From contig JAFZVU010000036.1 of assembly GCA_017617655.1 (NCBI GenBank), positions 1-39,318 of the forward strand: 39,318 nt of DNA. Reading direction: 5' to 3'. The DNA is from Bacteroidales bacterium (lineage in GTDB: Bacteria; Bacteroidota; Bacteroidia; Bacteroidales; UBA932). Under the pieces are notes generated by a model. The model ran no database searches. It saw nothing but the letters and a program-made list of their open reading frames with translations, and had not been told where the DNA came from. The position numbers were made by a program, and so were the translations under genes. Within the stretch, counting starts at the first letter, position 1. The number at the start of each line of letters is the position of its first letter. Below, one piece after another: positions 39,192 through 39,318 of the stretch.

Positions 39192-39206
39192 GGAGAAAAA
39201 ATCTCC
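39192..39206 (+). terminator. Weak hairpin after the lipoprotein gene
   Basis: GGAGA (39192-39196) and TCTCC (39202-39206) pair around five A. The following TATAGGTTTTAAAT is only modestly T-rich. Confidence 0.3.
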
Positions 39207-39274
39207 TATAGGTTTTAAATAGTTTAATTCTAACATCTTACAAGGCTCAGATTATTTTTTGATTAGAAACCCGA

Positions 39275-39282
39275 TAGCTTTG
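39275..39282 (+). promoter_or_regulatory. -7 element near window end
   Basis: TAGCTTTG, 31 bp before an ATG at 39314. Confidence 0.45.
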
Positions 39283-39313
39283 CGGAAAGGAATCAAGCCG
39301 CCATCCGCAAGCC

Positions 39314-39318
39314 ATGAA
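39314..39318 (+). CDS. Possible start of a gene cut by the window edge
   Basis: ATGAA at the last bases, a suitable distance after a TAGCTTTG promoter element. Nothing can be said about the product. Confidence 0.3.

Overview
The window looks like a chromosomal segment of a GC-rich member of the Bacteroidales, of the Rikenellaceae or Alistipes type; genus cannot be fixed from the sequence. Three things support this: Bacteroidetes-type promoters (TTG or TTTG, about 19 to 21 bp, TAnnTTTG) in front of many genes; FimA/Mfa-type fimbrial lipoproteins with DUF3575/DUF3868-type partners; and a UpxY-type antiterminator at the head of a surface-polysaccharide operon. Family names come from recognition of the translated sequence, not from database searches.

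Layout. 1-1587: cysS on the minus strand. 1570-2170: three tandem, promoter-bearing, terminator-ended copies of a structured RNA on the plus strand. 2211-15661: a ten-gene minus-strand operon, transcribed ssb, DUF3575-like, small beta-barrel-like protein, DUF3868-like, three FimA/Mfa1-type subunits, FimB/Mfa2-type anchor, and two DUF4906-like lipoproteins, the last with Ig-like repeats. 15748-18303: a small zinc-binding protein and an M3-family peptidase. 18304-18468: a CAT-anticodon tRNA with clear promoter and terminator. 18475-20015: palindromic repeats followed by a RAYT-like HUH transposase. 20102-22463: hicAB, a CPBP membrane protease, another repeat and an unknown gene. 22602-28802: a GH92 mannosidase lipoprotein and dnaE. 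28840-30089: a 1.3-kb gene-poor stretch packed with the same palindromic repeats plus a remnant of a mobile-element gene. 30120-31445: an alanine/glycine:cation symporter. 31582-38731: a polysaccharide operon (upxY, nucleotide-sugar dehydratase, PHP phosphatase, Wza-like export lipoprotein, Wzc-like tyrosine kinase) with a superoxide dismutase overlapping its last gene. The window ends with an AT-rich lipoprotein gene and the promoter and first bases of another gene.

The most unusual content is non-coding. First, a family of intergenic palindromes keeps its geometry and core while the arms change in concert. A 38-34-38-bp two-palindrome element has four copies, one of them with entirely different arms. 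A 49-nt core sits inside different outer stems; two copies match at 47 of 49 core positions but have unrelated stems. These repeats sit directly upstream of the RAYT gene, suggesting a Bacteroidales analogue of REP/RAYT systems. Second, the three tandem RNA genes at 1570-2170 show compensatory stem changes and have no obvious downstream target gene.
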